Assembly (NCBI GenBank): GCA_020628095.1
Contig: JAHDFP010000005.1
Location: 62,001-126,000, forward strand
Reading direction: 5' to 3'
Source of the DNA: Saprospiraceae bacterium
GTDB lineage: Bacteria > Bacteroidota > Bacteroidia > Chitinophagales > Saprospiraceae
Length of the DNA: 64,000 nt
Shown: one piece after another, positions 43,456-52,442 of the stretch
Layout: each line of letters starts with the position of its first letter
Position numbering within the stretch: position 1 is the first letter of the stretch
Notes under the pieces: generated by a model
The model's input: only the letters and a program-made list of their open reading frames with translations
What the model was told of the DNA's origin: nothing
The model's database searches: none
Program-made: the position numbers and the translations under genes

Positions 43456-44700
43456 GTGAGATTATTACAAGTCATATTAGCTCTGTTTGTGCTGACCTCG
43501 ACTTTTAGATTTAATGTTATGCCAGCGACCACTATTAGTCAATTTTTTGGCTATGCTGCCGTATTGCTTTCAGTGGTTTGTCTTAATAAGGTTGTCTTGA
43601 ATCATACTCTGAAGATCTTTTTGCTTTTTATAGGATTTCTATCTATTAGCTTTTTTCTTACAAAGAATTTGCCTTGGACAGCAGTGAGTTTTATTGCTGT
43701 ATCATATTTCTTTCTGGTATCAGCAACACTAGTAAGTAGTTTTTGTTCGGAAAATGGATTTAGGAATTTAGTTTTGATTTTTGCATCCGCCACCTGTATA
43801 TCTTCTGTTATTGGTCTTTATGACTTATCGACCGTAGGTACGGGCGCACAGCAATTGATTGGGATGGGATATGAAAATCGTTTGCCCTCAGGGACTTTCA
43901 AAAATGGTGGGCAGGCAGGTTCTTATATGATGGTGGCCTTCGCCTCTATCTTTCCAGTTGTGATGAGTGATCTTAAGAAGAAATTTAGCATATTTCAAAG
44001 ATTATTTTTATTCGTGGTCTCAATCTTAGCGGTTGTCTACACCCTGTTAAGTGCTAAGATGGCTTCGTTAGTAGGTATTGTTTGTGGTATCGTTTTCTTT
44101 ATTTTACTCAGGCTGAACTTACGAGTTATTATAGTCAGTGCGATATCATTATTTCTGTTACCTAAACTTTTGGACATCATATCTGCTCTTGGAGGGGGCA
44201 AAATTATAGATAGGTTATTGAATAAATATTATTCTCGTTTAGGTGGGTTCGCTGAACTTGATTTTGGAGTCTTGCAAAATGAATTTTTCGGAGATAATAT
44301 CTCGACAGCCCTAAGTGTTTTTAATAGATTTCCATTATTTGGTTCAGGTTTAGGAGGAGTTAAGGGAGTATATAATCATTACGAAATACATTCCACATAC
44401 TTAATGATTTTAGCAGAAACAGGATTAGTCGGAAGCATACTTTATGTATCACTCATGTTAAGTCTTACTTTCTTGTTTTTTGTCAAAAATAGATTTGGGA
44501 GTAATCCGTACAGCAGTTATTTGAAAAATGCATTTCCTCTATTTGTAGGGATGGTCGTTTCTTGGAGTTACACCTTTCATCTGCGTAAGAGAGAATTTTA
44601 CATTTTTTTGGCAATTATCATCATTGCCAACATACTTGCCAAAAGAGTCAATCGCATGAGAATTAATTCCTGGAATAATCATCAATTGGCCCTTGACTAA
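43456..44700 (+). CDS. wzy: O-antigen polymerase/ligase-like membrane protein
   Basis: A 414-residue multi-pass membrane protein with a GTG start. About ten hydrophobic segments surround a periplasmic loop that carries NRFPLFGSGLGGVKGVYNHYEIHSTYLMILAETGLVG near residues 285-320 (cited in parts: GSGLGGVKG and HSTYLMILAETGLVG). The pattern GxGxG followed by H.T.L....E.G..G is the Wzy_C/WaaL signature, with the conserved histidine. It would polymerise or ligate the repeat unit. The gene is flanked by a glycosyltransferase and an acetyltransferase, which supports a Wzy role; a second such protein is at 54371. Confidence 0.78.
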   Translation: MRLLQVILALFVLTSTFRFNVMPATTISQFFGYAAVLLSVVCLNKVVLNHTLKIFLLFIGFLSISFFLTKNLPWTAVSFIAVSYFFLVSATLVSSFCSENGFRNLVLIFASATCISSVIGLYDLSTVGTGAQQLIGMGYENRLPSGTFKNGGQAGSYMMVAFASIFPVVMSDLKKKFSIFQRLFLFVVSILAVVYTLLSAKMASLVGIVCGIVFFILLRLNLRVIIVSAISLFLLPKLLDIISALGGGKIIDRLLNKYYSRLGGFAELDFGVLQNEFFGDNISTALSVFNRFPLFGSGLGGVKGVYNHYEIHSTYLMILAETGLVGSILYVSLMLSLTFLFFVKNRFGSNPYSSYLKNAFPLFVGMVVSWSYTFHLRKREFYIFLAIIIIANILAKRVNRMRINSWNNHQLALD

Positions 44701-45283
44701 ACTGTACTTATATCTTATTCACGCGATTTATGTACTATATTTTAGAACTCATTCTAAAATTGTTTGCAAAGGAAAAGTAAGAATAAAAGGGAGACCTAAT
44801 GTCTCAATAAAAAATAAATCCAAGCTAATATTAGGGAATAATGTAATGATAAATTCTTCTAACCATGGTTATCACATTAATATGTTTAGACCAACCAAGT
44901 TGCTTTTGGATGGTGAGTCGGCTGTAATAGAAGTAGGTGATAATACAAGGATACATGGGTCGTGTCTTCATGCCAAGAGCAATATCCACGTTGGTAAAAA
45001 TTGTCTGATTGCGGCTAATTGTCAGATTATGGACTGTAGTGGTCACATGTCTAATTTTGATAATCCATCAGAAAGATTGAATACTACAGATATACCAAAG
45101 AGTGTTATTATAGAAGATAACGTGTGGATAGGTGCTAATAGCTTTGTGCTCCCAGGTGTAACTATAAAGACGGGTAGCATTATAGGTGCTGGAAGCATAG
45201 TTACTAAAAATATTCCTGCATACTCTTTAGCAGTTGGCAATCCATGTAAAGTCGTCAGAACTTATAATCCTCAGGCCAATTGA
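44693..45283 (+). CDS. Hexapeptide-repeat O-acetyltransferase
   Basis: A 196-residue left-handed beta-helix acyltransferase with a TTG start overlapping the previous gene by 8 bases. An N-terminal hydrophobic segment (about 3-17) precedes repeats such as VRIKGRPNVSIKNKSKLILG, and the C-terminal region holds SVIIEDNVWIGANSFVLPGVTIKTGSIIGAGSIVTKNIPAYSLAVGNPCKVV, the usual WcaF/CysE closing blocks (NVWIG, PGV, GAGSIV, GNPCKVV). The IMDCSGH segment supplies the catalytic histidine. It probably O-acetylates a sugar in the repeat. Stop and next start share TTGA. Confidence 0.85.
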   Translation: MTKLYLYLIHAIYVLYFRTHSKIVCKGKVRIKGRPNVSIKNKSKLILGNNVMINSSNHGYHINMFRPTKLLLDGESAVIEVGDNTRIHGSCLHAKSNIHVGKNCLIAANCQIMDCSGHMSNFDNPSERLNTTDIPKSVIIEDNVWIGANSFVLPGVTIKTGSIIGAGSIVTKNIPAYSLAVGNPCKVVRTYNPQAN

Positions 45284-46680
45284 GTGGTTTAGTAACAAAG
45301 ATATATTACAGCCTTCCAAGCTTTCTTAAAAATATTTTAATTACTGGGTATGCCTGGAAAAATCATAATAAGCGAAGGGCTGGTGTGTACCAAAATAAAT
45401 TGAATCTTTATAGAGAATCATACCACTGGACGAGACCTCAGCTAAAGAATTATCAATTAGAAGAATTGACGAAACTACTAAGGGAAGCATCCTTGCATTC
45501 AGATTTTTATAAAGATAGAGTGTCTACACATTTTGTCGATGAGTTAAACCAAACAAATATTCAGAATCAACTCAAGAAGCTTCCTTTTCTATCTAAAGAT
45601 GAACTCAAGAATAAAGTAGATTCTATCCAGAATAAGTCAAGAAAATCTGATCATATCAATATGACCAGTGGTACGACAGGTACGCCCACTAAGGTCTATT
45701 ATGATGACGAGTCTACTCAGATTTCTTTCGCCTTATGGCGTAGGTTTCATGATGTTATTGGATTACCCGAGAGTTATAGGTCGGTTCGATTTTCTGGGAG
45801 GATAATATGTAGTCCGACAAGTACCAGACCTCCTTTCTGGGTTTATAACTATCTGGATAAGCAGTTGCTCATGTCTACTTATCATCTCAATGATAGGAAC
45901 ATGAAAAGTTATGTAGATAAACTGAATCACTTCAAGCCACTGTTTTTGGATGGTTATCCTTCAGCACTATATATACTTGCCAATTTTATTGTAAAAAATA
46001 GTTTGAAATTGACTTTTAGACCTAAAGCAATAGCCACTACTGCGGAAACTCTTTATGAGCATCAAAGGGTAGTCATAGAATCTGCTTTCGGTTGTAAGGT
46101 GTATAATCAATATGCTTCGTCAGAAGGTGGGTCGTTCGTGACAGAATGTTCTCAGGGTAATCTACATCTTAATCTTGACTCTGGGATATTCGAGTTTTAT
46201 ACACACGACGATAAGATCGCCGAATCCGGTGATATGGCCGAGCTAATTGTTACAAGTTTTAGAAACTTAAAGACGCCCCTTATTAGATATAAGACAGGTG
46301 ATTTTTTTAGATTATCAGAAGATAAAAATGAGCAATGTGAATGTGGATCATGGATGCCGATGGTAGAAGAAATTATCGGAAGGCAAGATGACATATTGTA
46401 TACGGAAGAAAAAGGGTATGTGGGTAGAATGGACCCCGCTTATAAAGGATTAGAAGGAATTGTCAAATCTAAGATTGTACAAGAAAGTATTGATCGAATA
46501 AATGTTTTTCAGATAGTAGACCAAGGTTATACTGAGTACATGAATAAAAAATTCTTAAGAAGTCTTAAAGATAGGTTAGGAGAAAAAGTCAATATTGAGA
46601 TAAAAATTGTTGACGAAATACCATTGTCAAAAAATGGCAAGTTTAAAGCCGTTGAACGTAATTTCGAAATAAAAGAATAA
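45280..46680 (+). CDS. CapK / phenylacetate-CoA ligase-like adenylating enzyme
   Basis: A 466-residue member of the PaaK/CapK branch of the adenylate-forming superfamily. The AMP-binding loop is MTSGTTGTPTKVYYD at about 127-141, followed by TTAETLYEHQR, YASSEGG and LIRYKTGDFF; CECGSWMPMVEEIIGRQDD is the CapK-type cysteine-containing segment. The C-terminal lysine in PLSKNGKFK is present. CapK genes are frequent in capsule loci, and the substrate is unresolved; an acyl or amino acid activated for transfer to a sugar is the usual idea. It starts with TTG overlapping the acetyltransferase stop. Confidence 0.85.
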   Translation: MSGLVTKIYYSLPSFLKNILITGYAWKNHNKRRAGVYQNKLNLYRESYHWTRPQLKNYQLEELTKLLREASLHSDFYKDRVSTHFVDELNQTNIQNQLKKLPFLSKDELKNKVDSIQNKSRKSDHINMTSGTTGTPTKVYYDDESTQISFALWRRFHDVIGLPESYRSVRFSGRIICSPTSTRPPFWVYNYLDKQLLMSTYHLNDRNMKSYVDKLNHFKPLFLDGYPSALYILANFIVKNSLKLTFRPKAIATTAETLYEHQRVVIESAFGCKVYNQYASSEGGSFVTECSQGNLHLNLDSGIFEFYTHDDKIAESGDMAELIVTSFRNLKTPLIRYKTGDFFRLSEDKNEQCECGSWMPMVEEIIGRQDDILYTEEKGYVGRMDPAYKGLEGIVKSKIVQESIDRINVFQIVDQGYTEYMNKKFLRSLKDRLGEKVNIEIKIVDEIPLSKNGKFKAVERNFEIKE

Positions 46681-46690
46681 CATCTGGATT

Positions 46691-47824
46691 ATGGAGCAAA
46701 AAATTCACATGGTCGATCTTATCTCTCAATATAAAGACATCAAGTCAGAAGTAGATATCGCGATCAATAAGGTCATCGAAGAAGCTAGCTTTATAAAGGG
46801 ACCTCAGGTAAAAGAGTTTGAATCTAGTTTGTCAGATTATCTTAATTGTGGTCACACCATAGCTTGTGCCAATGGAACGGATGCTCTTCAGATTGCACTT
46901 ATGGCGCTCGGATTAAAACCAGGAGATGAGGTCATTGTGCCTGCATTTACTTATGTGGCGACTGCTGAGGTGATAGCCTTATTAGGACTAAAACCTGTTA
47001 TGGTAGATGTAGAGCTGGATTCATTTAGTATCCTACTTGATGGCTTAGAAAAAGCAGTCACTACTAAAACTAAAGCAATAGTTCCAGTGCATCTGTTTGG
47101 TCAGTCATCTAATATGGAGGCCATTATGAAATTTGCTAGTACTCACAATCTTTACGTAGTAGAAGATAATGCTCAGGCCATTGGATCAGATTTTATTTTT
47201 GAATCTGGAGAAAGGTCCAAAACTGGTACAATTGGTCATATCGGATGTACATCTTTTTTTCCATCTAAAAATTTAGGCTGCTATGGTGATGGTGGTGCGA
47301 TTTTCACTAATGATGATCATCTGGCAACGCAGATAAGAATGATCGCTAATCATGGACAAAAGAAAAAGTACTATCACTCTGTCGTCGGATGTAACTCCAG
47401 ACTAGATAGTATACAGGCGGCTGTTCTAAATATTAAGCTGAAAAAGTTAGATGAGTACTGTGCGCATCGGAATAAATTAGCCGACTACTATGATGGCCAA
47501 TTGTCAGATATAGAAGAGCTAATAATTCCTTATAGATATAAGCAGTCTACTCATGTTTTTCATCAGTATACACTAAGGGTAGCTAATGGGAAACGTGATG
47601 CATTAAAAGAGCATTTGTCAGCTAATAATATACCATGTGGAATATATTATCCATTACCACTGTATAAACAAGAAGCATATAGTCATTACGTGACACAAAA
47701 TTTTAGCTTAAGCAACACTGAGCAATTATGCGAAGAAGTTATTTCTCTACCGATGCATACACACATGACTGAGGGCCAAAGGGAATATATAGTAGCTGAG
47801 GTTAGATCTTTTTTTGATGATTAG
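46691..47824 (+). CDS. wbpE: WbpE-like UDP-sugar 3-aminotransferase
   Basis: A 377-residue PLP aminotransferase that begins IHMVDLISQYKDIKSEVDIAI. It has ACANGTDALQIALMALGLKPGDEVIVPAFTYVATAEV and the Schiff-base lysine in FFPSKNLGCYGDGG (Lys193). QYTLRVANGKRDAL and GIYYPLPLYKQEAY match the WbpE family, which aminates UDP-3-keto-GlcNAcA. The next gene encodes the matching WbpB-type dehydrogenase; WbpD and WbpI types lie at 41555 and 40469. In the P. aeruginosa WbpB/WbpE pair the NAD of WbpB is recycled with 2-oxoglutarate. Confidence 0.88.
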   Translation: MEQKIHMVDLISQYKDIKSEVDIAINKVIEEASFIKGPQVKEFESSLSDYLNCGHTIACANGTDALQIALMALGLKPGDEVIVPAFTYVATAEVIALLGLKPVMVDVELDSFSILLDGLEKAVTTKTKAIVPVHLFGQSSNMEAIMKFASTHNLYVVEDNAQAIGSDFIFESGERSKTGTIGHIGCTSFFPSKNLGCYGDGGAIFTNDDHLATQIRMIANHGQKKKYYHSVVGCNSRLDSIQAAVLNIKLKKLDEYCAHRNKLADYYDGQLSDIEELIIPYRYKQSTHVFHQYTLRVANGKRDALKEHLSANNIPCGIYYPLPLYKQEAYSHYVTQNFSLSNTEQLCEEVISLPMHTHMTEGQREYIVAEVRSFFDD

Positions 47825-47870
47825 TTCTTAGGACAATGACTTTATAAAAACATTTATCAATCTAGGTAAT

Positions 47871-48845
47871 ATGAAGAATTTTGTACTTATAGGCGCGGCG
47901 GGATATATTGCCCCTAGGCACATGCAAGCCATAAAGGTCACTGGAAATAATTTGCTTGCAGCGTTTGACCCATTTGATTCGGTAGGAATTATAGATAGTC
48001 ATTTTCCAGATGCTGACTTTTTTACAGAGTTTGAAAGATTTGATAGGCATCTCGAGAAATTACGCCGCAATGGAGTAAAGATAGACTACGTGTCTATTTG
48101 TTCTCCCAATTATTTACACGACGCACATTGTCGATTCGGTATGCGTCTAGGTGCAGATGTGATCTGTGAAAAACCGATTGTCCTTAATCCATGGAACATT
48201 GAGGCTCTCAAAGAAATACAGGACGAAACAGACAGAAAGATATTTAACATATTACAACTACGACTTCATAAAAGTGTGGTGGCTCTAAAAGAAGAAGTCA
48301 TGAATGGTCCACAGGACAAGGTGTATGATTTTGACCTGACCTATCTTACATCGAGAGGAAAATGGTACTATACCTCATGGAAAGGTGACATAGTCAAATC
48401 AGGCGGTATCGCTACTAATATCGGTGTGCATTTCTTCGACATGCTCATCTGGATATTTGGCAGTGTTGTAGAGAACGAGGTGCACGTACATACACACGAC
48501 AGGGCCTCTGGTTACCTTAGGTTAGAGCGTGCTAATGTAAAATGGTTTTTGAGCATTAATTATGATGTCATTCCTGAGGCCGTTAAAGCGACTGGAAAGA
48601 GAACTTACAGATCTCTTAGAATAGAGGATAGAGAGTTTGAGTTTTCCGATGGTTTCACGGAGTTGCATAATAAGAGCTATCAAGAGATTATGGATGGTAA
48701 TGGCTTCAACATACAGGAAAGCCTAGCGGCCATACAATTGGTACATGACATCCGTCATCAAAAGCCTATGGGTGTCACAGAAAGAAGTCACCATCTGGCA
48801 AGTGCGGAGGCTTCTGAGCATCCATTCGGACATTCTATTAAGTAG
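47871..48845 (+). CDS. wbpB: WbpB-like oxidoreductase (Gfo/Idh/MocA family)
   Basis: A 324-residue NAD-dependent sugar dehydrogenase. NFVLIGAAGYIAPRHMQAIKVTGNNLLAAFDP near the N-terminus is the WbpB form of the GxGxxG loop, the EKPIVLNPWN segment carries the catalytic lysine of the family, and the C-terminal domain contains GGIATNIGVHFFDMLIWIFG. WbpB oxidises the 3-hydroxyl of UDP-GlcNAcA to supply the keto sugar for WbpE. It is 46 bp after the WbpE gene, the longest gap around here apart from the 52.4 kb leader. The UDP-GlcNAc 6-dehydrogenase (WbpA) that feeds it is not in the window. Confidence 0.88.
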   Translation: MKNFVLIGAAGYIAPRHMQAIKVTGNNLLAAFDPFDSVGIIDSHFPDADFFTEFERFDRHLEKLRRNGVKIDYVSICSPNYLHDAHCRFGMRLGADVICEKPIVLNPWNIEALKEIQDETDRKIFNILQLRLHKSVVALKEEVMNGPQDKVYDFDLTYLTSRGKWYYTSWKGDIVKSGGIATNIGVHFFDMLIWIFGSVVENEVHVHTHDRASGYLRLERANVKWFLSINYDVIPEAVKATGKRTYRSLRIEDREFEFSDGFTELHNKSYQEIMDGNGFNIQESLAAIQLVHDIRHQKPMGVTERSHHLASAEASEHPFGHSIK

Positions 48846-48866
48846 GATATTTACTAGTTTTCTGGC

Positions 48867-50036
48867 TTGAGAGAAAATAAGAATCCACTATTGTTCAGAA
48901 TGACAACTGTCCCTTTATCCTTAAACTACTTGTTAAGAGGGCAGATGCGAAAAATGTCTAATAGTGGTTATGATGTTTTGATGATAAGCGCTGATGATGA
49001 TTCGGTTCAGAGTATTAAAGCATCAGAAGGATGTCAGCATGAGTCAATTTCGCTGACACGTAATTTCAGCATAGTCACTGACCTCATTGCTCTAAAACAA
49101 TTCGTTCAACTTTGTAGAAAATATAAACCAACCATTATACATACTCACACACCGAAAGCTGGAATAGTAGGAATGCTCGGTGGTTGGATATGTCGTATAC
49201 CATTAAGGTTGCACACTGTGGCTGGATTACCTCCTGTAACCCAGGGAATTAAGGGCAGAATTTTCAAGTTAATCGAATCTTTAACTTTTAGATGCGCTAC
49301 TCATGTCTTACCAAACAGTAATTCACTAAAAAAATATGCGCTGAATAGATATCCTTCTCATAAGAGAAAAATGGATATGATAGGACATGGTTCCTCTAAT
49401 GGTGTTTCCCTAAAAGAGTTTAGCAGCAATGACTTAGAAGGAGATGTCATGAACGAAATCAAAGAAAGTATAGATTACAATGAACATTATAAATACCTGC
49501 TTTCGATAGGTAGAATAGTCAAGTCTAAAGGCATAGAGGAACTTGTCAATGCCTACAAGAAGCTGGATATAAAGGGAGTCAAATTGGTTCTTTTGGGCAA
49601 ATTCGAAACCTTGAGATCGAATGAAATTATATCCGACAGCATCAAGAATGAAATATTAAATAACAAGAATATTATACACATAGATTGGACGGATAATGTC
49701 AAGTACTTTTTGTCTTTAGCTGATGTGTTAATTCATCCTTCTCACAGAGAAGGTTTTCCCAATGTACTCTTGCAAGCGGGAGCAATGCAATGTCCCATAG
49801 TATGTTCTCGTATTGTCGGCAATGTCGATTTGGTGTCTCAAAAAAATACAGGACTTTTGTTTGAAAAAGGGAATATGGATGAGATAAAAGAGAGCTTAGA
49901 GTTCGCTATAAATAATCCAGAGATAATGCAGTCATACGCTCTAAATCTTTACAAAGAAATACAGACAAAATTCTCAAGAAAGAAAGTGCAGCAGGAGTAT
50001 CTCAACTATTACAACAATTTATTAATAACCACTTAG
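48867..50036 (+). CDS. GT4-type glycosyltransferase, PglA-like
   Basis: A 389-residue GT-B protein with a TTG start. PLFRMTTVPLSLNYLLRGQMRKM, TIIHTHTPKAGIVGMLGGWICRIPLRLHTVAGLPP and FRCATHVLPNSNSLKKYAL are the N-terminal blocks of the PglA-like group; the donor half has SIGRIVKSKGIEEL, LIHPSHREGFPNVLLQAGAMQCPIVCSRIVGN with the EX7E motif. PglA adds the second sugar (GalNAc in Campylobacter) to undecaprenyl-bound bacillosamine. The following four genes are PglC, D, E and F types, so the second-sugar role is likely. The donor here may be another N-acetylhexosamine. Confidence 0.83.
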   Translation: MRENKNPLLFRMTTVPLSLNYLLRGQMRKMSNSGYDVLMISADDDSVQSIKASEGCQHESISLTRNFSIVTDLIALKQFVQLCRKYKPTIIHTHTPKAGIVGMLGGWICRIPLRLHTVAGLPPVTQGIKGRIFKLIESLTFRCATHVLPNSNSLKKYALNRYPSHKRKMDMIGHGSSNGVSLKEFSSNDLEGDVMNEIKESIDYNEHYKYLLSIGRIVKSKGIEELVNAYKKLDIKGVKLVLLGKFETLRSNEIISDSIKNEILNNKNIIHIDWTDNVKYFLSLADVLIHPSHREGFPNVLLQAGAMQCPIVCSRIVGNVDLVSQKNTGLLFEKGNMDEIKESLEFAINNPEIMQSYALNLYKEIQTKFSRKKVQQEYLNYYNNLLITT

Positions 50037-50048
50037 TAGTTTCGCTGA

Positions 50049-50642
50049 TTGTTCAAAAGGCTCTTTGACCTTATGGTTAGCATTCCCATGGCATTAGTTA
50101 CATTTCCTCTTGTCATATTTACTTTTCTTGTCCTTTGGATTGACTTAAGGACTTTTCCTGTTTTTACACAATTAAGACCAGGAAGGAAATCAAAACCATT
50201 TACTATTTACAAACTAAAGTCAATGAACGATAATAGAGATGAGAATGGTAAATTGTTGCCCGATGACGTACGGTTAACCAAAATTGGAAAAATTGTACGT
50301 AGTTTATCTTTAGATGAATTACCACAACTCTATAACGTTATCAGAGGTGAGATGAGTCTTATTGGTCCACGACCATTGCTAATGGAATATTTGCCACTTT
50401 ATTCTGATAAACAAAGTCGCAGACATGAAGTCAGGCCTGGTATTACGGGTTGGGCACAAGTGAATGGGCGTAATCAATTATCATGGGAGGATAAATTTGA
50501 CTTTGATGTCTGGTATGTAGATAACCAAAGTTTTTTATTGGACTTGAAGATCGTTTTTTTAACTATCAAGAAAGTCATATTCAGAGAAGGAATATCTTCA
50601 GCTAATACCTTTACTATGGAAAAATTTAGGGGTACAAAATGA
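50049..50642 (+). CDS. pglC: Undecaprenyl-phosphate sugar phosphotransferase, PglC-like
   Basis: A 197-residue monotopic phosphoglycosyl transferase with a TTG start. A reentrant hydrophobic helix (about 6-32, FKRLFDLMVSIPMALVTFPLVI) precedes KPFTIYKLKSMNDNRDENGKLLPDDVR, SLDELPQLYNVIRGEMSLIGPRPLLMEYLPLYS, and the RHEVRPGITGWAQVNGRNQLSWEDKFDFDVWYVDN block; these include the catalytic DE pair. It starts the lipid-linked glycan by moving a sugar phosphate, probably a diacetamido sugar from PglD/E/F, to undecaprenyl phosphate. It overlaps the next gene by ATGA and is the only initiating transferase visible here. Confidence 0.92.
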   Translation: MFKRLFDLMVSIPMALVTFPLVIFTFLVLWIDLRTFPVFTQLRPGRKSKPFTIYKLKSMNDNRDENGKLLPDDVRLTKIGKIVRSLSLDELPQLYNVIRGEMSLIGPRPLLMEYLPLYSDKQSRRHEVRPGITGWAQVNGRNQLSWEDKFDFDVWYVDNQSFLLDLKIVFLTIKKVIFREGISSANTFTMEKFRGTK

Positions 50643-51217
50643 TACTTTTCGGTGCAAGCGGGCATGGCAAAGTGGTACAATCGGCTTCTAATAAGACGGT
50701 AATTCTGTATTTTGATGACGATGAATCGAAAAGCGAATTCAATGGATTGTCGGTTAAGCGATATGACTTTAAAATATCCTTGACGGAAGAAATTGTGATC
50801 ACGATTGGGGATAATCAAATAAGAAAAACGATATCTCAAAAAATAAAACACAATTTTGGAAAGGTAATTAGTTCATACGCCATTGTGGATCAGAATGTAT
50901 CCATAGGTAGGGGTAGTCAGATATTGCATAATTCAGTTATTCAGTCTGATACGGTCATAGGAAAGCATTGTATTATCAATACTTCTGCCTCTGTGGATCA
51001 CGATTGTGTAATTGAGGATTTTGTCCATATTGCACCTAATGCAACTTTATGTGGTAACATATTTGTTGGCGAGGGTAGTCTCATTGGTGCGGCGGCAGTA
51101 ATTTTGCCAGGAGTAAAAGTAGGAAGATGGTGCAAAATAGGTGCAGGTAGTGTTGTCACAAAAGATGTAGAGGATTTCGCGGTTATGGTCGGATCGCCAG
51201 CAAGAAAATTAAAATAG
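50639..51217 (+). CDS. pglD: PglD-like UDP-4-amino-sugar N-acetyltransferase
   Basis: A 192-residue PglD-type acetyltransferase. The small N-terminal domain reads ILFGASGHGKVVQSASN and YFDDDESKSEFNGL; the beta-helix follows with CIINTSASVDHDCVIEDFVHIAPNATLCG, containing the catalytic histidine in VDHD. The end is KIGAGSVVTKDVEDFAVMVGSPARKL. PglD acetylates UDP-4-amino-4,6-dideoxy-GlcNAc to UDP-diNAc-bacillosamine. The gene follows pglC by ATGA and precedes the pglE gene by 3 bp, reproducing the order found in many Bacteroidota clusters. Confidence 0.9.
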   Translation: MILFGASGHGKVVQSASNKTVILYFDDDESKSEFNGLSVKRYDFKISLTEEIVITIGDNQIRKTISQKIKHNFGKVISSYAIVDQNVSIGRGSQILHNSVIQSDTVIGKHCIINTSASVDHDCVIEDFVHIAPNATLCGNIFVGEGSLIGAAAVILPGVKVGRWCKIGAGSVVTKDVEDFAVMVGSPARKLK

Positions 51218-51220
51218 AAA

Positions 51221-52366
51221 ATGAATAAACCCAGAATATACTTATCGTCACCACACATGTCAGGCCACGAACAAAAGTTCATACAGCAGGCCTTTGATGA
51301 AAATTGGATAGCGCCATTAGGGCCTAATGTAGATGGCCTGGAAGATGATATTGAGGCTTACAATAGTATAGATCATTGTGCTGTACTATGTTCAGGTACA
51401 GCGGCTATCCACATCGGGCTTATACTATTAGGAGTAAAACAGGAGGACGAAGTCTTGTGTTCTACCTTTACCTTTTCTGCGACGGTCAATGCTATACGAT
51501 ATTGCAATGCGGTTCCTGTATTTGTAGATTCAGAAAAGGATACGTGGAATATGTGTCCTGAGATGCTCAGGGCAGCAATAGAGGATCGAATCAAAAAGGG
51601 TAAAAAGCCAAAGGTATGTATCATTGTACATCTCTATGGAATGCCATCCAAAATGGATGAGTTAATGGCAATATGCGAGGAATACGAAATACCAGTACTG
51701 GAAGACTCGGCCGAAGCACTGGGAGCTGAATACAAAGGGCAAAAGATGGGGACTTTCGGTGAGTTAGGTATTTATTCTTTTAATGGTAATAAGATAATAT
51801 CTACTTCTGGTGGTGGCGCATTAGTATCTAAGAACCAAGAACATATAGAGCGTGCTAAATTTTTGTCCACTCAGGCAAGAGATAAAGCCCCGCATTATCA
51901 GCACTCCGTTATAGGCTATAATTATAGAATGAGCAATATCGTGGCAGGTATAGGACGTGGTCAGATGATCGTGCTGGATAAGTGGATAGAAAAAAGACGA
52001 AATATCAATAAGTGGTATAGAGAGCTATTGTCGTCTATAGACTATATCACTTTCTTAGAAGAACCGAGCGAAGACTTTTTCTCTACTTTTTGGCTGACTT
52101 GTATTTATTTTAATAAAAATGATCAGGGTGTAGATCGAGAAATGGTCAGATTAAAGTTATTGGAGCAAAATATCGAGTCAAGGCCACTATGGAAGCCGAT
52201 GCACATGCAACCTGTGTTTAAGGATTTTCCAGCTTATGTCAATGGATTTAGCGAAGACTTATTCGTTAATGGTCTATGTCTGCCAAGTGGGTCCAATATG
52301 ACGGAGGAGCACTTCGATCGTATCCAATCATCCTTACTCGGTTTATTATCACCCGTAACTGCATAA
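51221..52366 (+). CDS. pglE: PglE-like UDP-4-keto-sugar aminotransferase
   Basis: A 381-residue PLP aminotransferase. KPRIYLSSPHMSGHEQKFIQQAF and NWIAPLGPNVDGLEDDIEAY are specific to the PglE group, followed by CSGTAAIHIGLILLGVK, FVDSEKDTWNMCPE and the Schiff-base lysine in SFNGNKIISTSGGG (Lys191). It makes UDP-4-amino-4,6-dideoxy-GlcNAc from the PglF product. It may also provide the amine for the legionaminic route, which lacks its own LegC-type aminotransferase here. A 76-bp leader with a promoter-like site separates it from the next gene. Confidence 0.9.
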   Translation: MNKPRIYLSSPHMSGHEQKFIQQAFDENWIAPLGPNVDGLEDDIEAYNSIDHCAVLCSGTAAIHIGLILLGVKQEDEVLCSTFTFSATVNAIRYCNAVPVFVDSEKDTWNMCPEMLRAAIEDRIKKGKKPKVCIIVHLYGMPSKMDELMAICEEYEIPVLEDSAEALGAEYKGQKMGTFGELGIYSFNGNKIISTSGGGALVSKNQEHIERAKFLSTQARDKAPHYQHSVIGYNYRMSNIVAGIGRGQMIVLDKWIEKRRNINKWYRELLSSIDYITFLEEPSEDFFSTFWLTCIYFNKNDQGVDREMVRLKLLEQNIESRPLWKPMHMQPVFKDFPAYVNGFSEDLFVNGLCLPSGSNMTEEHFDRIQSSLLGLLSPVTA

Positions 52367-52400
52367 TTTTTGCAGTAAGGTATATGGATCAAATATCTTG

Positions 52401-52408
52401 TAACTTTG
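52401..52408 (+). promoter_or_regulatory. Possible Bacteroidota -7 promoter element before the PglF-like gene
   Basis: TAACTTTG matches the Bacteroidota -7 consensus TAnnTTTG exactly and sits 34 bp before the TTG start at 52443, in the largest gap between pglE and pglF. A TTTG at 52369-52372 could be the -33 element, but the spacing of 28 bases is longer than the usual 17-23, so only the -7 element is convincing. It may start an internal transcript. Confidence 0.35.
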
Positions 52409-52442
52409 ATATACAAAACCTAACCTTAGAAATAATATCCCT

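Noticed and set aside
50474-50851. 125-codon reverse-strand open frame across the pglC/pglD junction
   Set aside because: It is antisense to two well supported genes and has no recognisable content.
51221-52366. LegC aminotransferase assignment
   Set aside because: The N-terminal signature and the pglC-D-E-F context fit PglE; LegC has a different start and was not found.
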